Source of the DNA: an uncultured Collinsella sp.
GTDB lineage: Bacteria > Actinomycetota > Coriobacteriia > Coriobacteriales > Coriobacteriaceae
Assembly (NCBI GenBank): GCA_902494555.1
Contig: CABUTR010000001.1
Location: 114,132-178,131, forward strand
Length of the DNA stretch: 64,000 bases
Reading direction: 5' to 3'
In this document: positions 61,424 through 64,000 of the stretch, one piece after another
Layout of the letters: each line of letters begins with the position of its first letter
Numbering within the stretch: position 1 is the first letter of the stretch
Position numbers and translations under genes: made by a program
Notes under the pieces: model-generated
Told to the model about the DNA's origin: nothing
Database searches by the model: none
Seen by the model: only the letters and a program-made list of their open reading frames with translations

Positions 61424-62623
61424 CTAGAGCTTGTGGTGGCGCTCTTCTTTACGTTCCTCGGCTGCCTGCTCCTCCTGTTTAAAGGCGGGATCGTCGGGGG
61501 TTACCAGCTCGTCTTCGTGTGTGCGCTTGTTGTAATGGTGGCGTAGCACAGGTTCAAACAGGTGCAGGTGCTTGGCGAAGGCCGCCGAGCCAATGGCGAG
61601 CACGGTAAAGATGAGCACGCGTATGGGGACCTCGACCTGATTGATGGCGGCGGCGCCGGCCGAAAGCATAATGCACCAGGCGTAGATGAGCAGTACGGCT
61701 TGTTTTTGGTTGTAGCCCTCTTGAATGAGGCGGTGGTGGATGTGGCCCTTGTCGGCCTGCCCGATGCTAATGTGGGCGCGCTTGCGGCGCACGATGGCAC
61801 TAAACGTGTCGATGATGGGCACGCCGGCCACGATGAGCGGGATGATGAGCGAGGTGAGTGCGGCGGTGCGGCTCACGTTGAGCAGTGAGATGGAACCCAG
61901 CGCAAAGCCCAGAAGCAGCGACCCCGAGTCGCCCAAGAAGATGCTCGCGGGGTTGAAGTTGTAGCGCAAGAAGGCGAGGCACGAGCCAAAGAGCGCGATG
62001 GAGAGCGCGGCGGCGTCGATGCGGCCCGAGAGCACGGCGACCGAAAACATGGTGAACGACGCGATGCCGCAGATGCCCGTAGCCAGGCCGTCGAGGCCGT
62101 CGATAAGGTTGATGATGTTGGTGAACGCCACTAGGTAGACCACGGTGATGGGGTAAGCGAGCCAGCCGAGCATGATCTCGCCGGGGGCAAACGGGTTGAC
62201 GATGACGCCGATACGCAGGCCGCCCACGCAGGCGATGAGCGCGGCGAGGACCTGGCCGGCCAGCTTTTGCTTGGGCTTGAGCTGGAAGACGTCGTCGATC
62301 GCGCCGGTCGTAAAGATGACGGTAAAAGAAAGCGCAAGTATGGGGTAGCTGATGTGCAAGAGGGGATGAGACACCAAAACGGGCGGCCAGCCCAGGTACC
62401 AGGTGCCTAGGATGTGAACAATGCAGGCGACGACGAGGCCCAAAAAGACCGCCGTGCCGCCCATGCGCGGGATGGGCTTAGTGTTGATGCGGCGCTTGGA
62501 AGGATAGTCGACGGCGTCGAGCTTGATTGCCAGGCGCTTGACCAGGGGCACCGTAAGAAAGGTCGTGATAAAAGCCGCGACCGCCACGCATAGGTACGGT
62601 ATGAAGCTCGTGGAGGAAACCAT
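61424..62623 (-). CDS. Undecaprenyl-phosphate GlcNAc-1-phosphate transferase (WecA/TagO-like)
   Basis: 399 residues, about ten or eleven membrane helices. It puts a sugar phosphate on undecaprenyl phosphate, the first step of wall-teichoic, capsule or other glycan synthesis. Motifs: AIDDVFQLKPKQKLAGQ, NIINLIDGLDGLATG, FLGDSGSLLLGF, and ADKGHIHHRLIQ. I chose ATG 62623 (MVSSTSFIPYLCV); GTG 62671 is possible but has no ribosome site. The C-terminal 50 residues are charged. It matches the flippase and GtrA genes in making a surface glycan. Confidence 0.88.
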   Translation of the reverse strand: MVSSTSFIPYLCVAVAAFITTFLTVPLVKRLAIKLDAVDYPSKRRINTKPIPRMGGTAVFLGLVVACIVHILGTWYLGWPPVLVSHPLLHISYPILALSFTVIFTTGAIDDVFQLKPKQKLAGQVLAALIACVGGLRIGVIVNPFAPGEIMLGWLAYPITVVYLVAFTNIINLIDGLDGLATGICGIASFTMFSVAVLSGRIDAAALSIALFGSCLAFLRYNFNPASIFLGDSGSLLLGFALGSISLLNVSRTAALTSLIIPLIVAGVPIIDTFSAIVRRKRAHISIGQADKGHIHHRLIQEGYNQKQAVLLIYAWCIMLSAGAAAINQVEVPIRVLIFTVLAIGSAAFAKHLHLFEPVLRHHYNKRTHEDELVTPDDPAFKQEEQAAEERKEERHHKL

Positions 62624-62832
62624 GAATCGATAAACCGCCAAGCGTCGAAGGAAAAGGTCAAAGGATGCCACGCCGCAAAGGGTATAGCTGACCCATGATA
62701 CTCGACCAAGGCGGGTGTGAGGAATTGCACGGGGCGATAATCACGCGCTTACCAGATATTGGGATGTTGTCGATGGCTTGTCGGGATGCCGGTGGGGATC
62801 CATGTGGACTGTAATGGTGATTTTCGGCAAAA

Positions 62833-62999
62833 GAAAACCACCCCCCACGTTACGAAAATGAACCCACCTAAAACAGGTGGGTGCCCTCATCGACTGTTCC
62901 AGCGTCCTTAACAACGAAGGATACCTGTACTAGGTACGACTGTGTGGGCTCCCTAAATAAACGCGACGGTTCACCCAGTTGCTCCGCGGGGGGCGGAAT
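62833..62999 (-). ncRNA. ssrS: Probable 6S RNA
   Basis: On the minus strand a TATGAT -10 (63006-63011) lies 7 bases before the 5' end. The 5' CCGCCCCCCGCG pairs with the 3' CGTGGGGGGTGG, giving the long closing stem of 6S RNA; the length is about 167. Near the 3' half is GGGCACCCACCTGTTTTAGG followed by TGGGTTC, a hairpin that resembles the conserved 6S 3' element. A T-rich tail (TTTTCTTTT) follows. 6S RNA binds RNA polymerase holoenzyme. The assignment needs a covariance-model test. Confidence 0.6.
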
Positions 63000-63149
63000 A
63001 ACTACATCATAAAGCGGCACTTTGTCGATTCCAGTCTTGACATTACAAAAATCGTGTCGGACGATTACGGCGCCTTAGGGACGGAGCCATCTACGCGGCC
63101 TGGCCCTTTACATTTGAGCTGCTGAATCGTTGTTTTGGAGCATGTTTTT

Positions 63150-64000
63150 ATGCCGACGTCGTTGACCGAACTTTTTTCGCCCGCCTGCCATTTGTGTCCG
63201 CGCCGTTGCGGTGCGGCGCGCGGCGAGGGCGCGCGTGGCGTGTGCGGCGCCGACGACACGCTTAAGGTCGCCCGCGCGGCGCTCCATATGTGGGAGGAGC
63301 CGCCCATTTCGGGCGAGGCCGGCTCGGGTACGATTTTCTTTAGCGGCTGTTCGCTCAAATGTATCTACTGCCAAAACCACGAGATCTCGACGGGCAATTT
63401 CGGTCTTGAGATTACGCCCCAGCGTTTGGTCGAGATTATGCTGGAACTGCAGGACCAGGGTGCGAACAACATCAATTTGGTGACTGCGACGCACTATGCG
63501 CACCTGCTGCCGGCTGCGATTGCCGCGGCACGGGCGCGCGGGCTGGTCATCCCGATCGTCTACAACACGAGTGGTTACGAGCGCGCGAGTGCCGTGGCGG
63601 CGCTGGGCGATCTGGTCGATGTGTGGCTTACCGACTTTAAATATGCCGATGCCGGGCTTGCGCAGTCGCTTTCTCATATTAAGGACTACCCGCGCGTGGC
63701 CGTGTCGGGTCTGTCCCAGATGGCGCGCGAGATCGAACGCCGCGGGGGAGAGCTGATGGATGAGGGCGGGCTCATGAAGCGCGGCATGATCGTGCGTCAC
63801 CTGGTGCTGCCGGGGCATGCCGACGATTCGTGCCGCGTGTTAGACCTGGTGTGGCAGACGGTGGGCGACGTGCCGATCTCGGTCATGAACCAGTACACGC
63901 CCAATGCACTCATGCGCGAACAAGGCGGCGACCTGGCGCGCGCCGTGACGCGCGAGGAGTATGAGCAGGTGCTCGACCATGCCGACGACCTGGGCTTTAC
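63150..64000 (+). CDS. Radical SAM protein, PflA-like (3' partial)
   Basis: 283 residues are visible and the frame is still open at the window end. ATG 63150 has GGAG about 9 bases upstream. N-terminal Cys cluster CHLCPRRCGAARGEG and then CGADD, followed by the radical SAM CxxxCxxC in FFSGCSLKCIYCQNHE near residue 70. Such proteins (COG1313-type) make a 5'-deoxyadenosyl radical; substrate unknown. It is not in the list of complete frames because no stop lies inside the window. Confidence 0.85.
   Translation, partial: MPTSLTELFSPACHLCPRRCGAARGEGARGVCGADDTLKVARAALHMWEEPPISGEAGSGTIFFSGCSLKCIYCQNHEISTGNFGLEITPQRLVEIMLELQDQGANNINLVTATHYAHLLPAAIAAARARGLVIPIVYNTSGYERASAVAALGDLVDVWLTDFKYADAGLAQSLSHIKDYPRVAVSGLSQMAREIERRGGELMDEGGLMKRGMIVRHLVLPGHADDSCRVLDLVWQTVGDVPISVMNQYTPNALMREQGGDLARAVTREEYEQVLDHADDLGF

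Overview
The window is chromosomal DNA from a GC-rich Gram-positive bacterium. The protein set fits class Coriobacteriia (phylum Actinomycetota), most likely a gut Collinsella-type organism. The evidence is a class III fructose-1,6-bisphosphatase, three DegV/FakB-type proteins, ATP-dependent PEP carboxykinase, Lys/Ser-rich wall-associated DUF4430 proteins, QueH-type queuosine synthesis, and many intergenic palindromes built around GGGAC boxes. The genus is inferred from recollection of the families, not from a search. No rRNA, intact tRNA, prophage, insertion sequence or CRISPR array was seen.

Layout. 0-4.3 kb: two surface DUF4430 proteins (the first cut by the window edge) and a GtrA-like protein. 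4.4-13 kb: GtrA, fructose bisphosphatase, DegV protein 1, a TIM-barrel-like protein, an RNA m5C methyltransferase and a methionyl-type class I aminoacyl-tRNA synthetase with a degenerate KMSKS loop. 13.1-21.3 kb: a zincin-like membrane protein, queuosine genes (queH, queA, tgt), a tail-anchored coiled-coil protein, an SDR and a LOG-family enzyme. 21.4-28.6 kb: DegV protein 2, a HAD phosphatase, an M20 dipeptidase and the pstSCAB phosphate importer. 28.8-32 kb: an ABC-F ATPase, a Cof-type HAD and a DtxR-family regulator. 32-35.2 kb: a Zn/Cd-type P-type ATPase, a separate HMA metallochaperone and an ArsR-type repressor with three matching operator sites. 35.2-37.1 kb: an AT-richer island holding one nuclease-fold protein. 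37.1-42.8 kb: a DnaQ-like exonuclease, a heavy-metal exporter with a His-rich loop, small membrane and YaiI proteins, a nitroreductase and two histidine phosphatases. 42.9-47.4 kb: a serC-serA cluster with an M20 peptidase and a reduced DUF1015 protein. 47.5-50 kb: a two-gene unit of a MazG-like pyrophosphohydrolase and a GIY-YIG/DUF2075 helicase. 50-55 kb: a K+/H+ antiporter, a metallophosphatase and a polysaccharide flippase. 55-60 kb: pckA, a B3/4-domain protein behind a terminator-bearing leader, a MarR regulator, DegV protein 3 and a small MGMT protein. 60-64 kb: trpS, a WecA/TagO-like transferase, a probable 6S RNA and a radical SAM protein that runs off the end.

How it works together. 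Phosphate uptake, serine synthesis, gluconeogenesis (fbp, pckA), tRNA modification and charging, and metal resistance make an ordinary core. The least ordinary parts are: (i) at least 21 intergenic palindromes in five or six families, many acting as gene-end hairpins; (ii) the MazG-like plus GIY-YIG/DUF2075 pair, a plausible anti-phage module; (iii) an identical TGTTGA-N4-TCAACA operator in front of a DegV gene and in front of a MarR-DegV unit; (iv) the probable 6S RNA; (v) a 129-base triple-nested palindrome beside a tRNA-like remnant.
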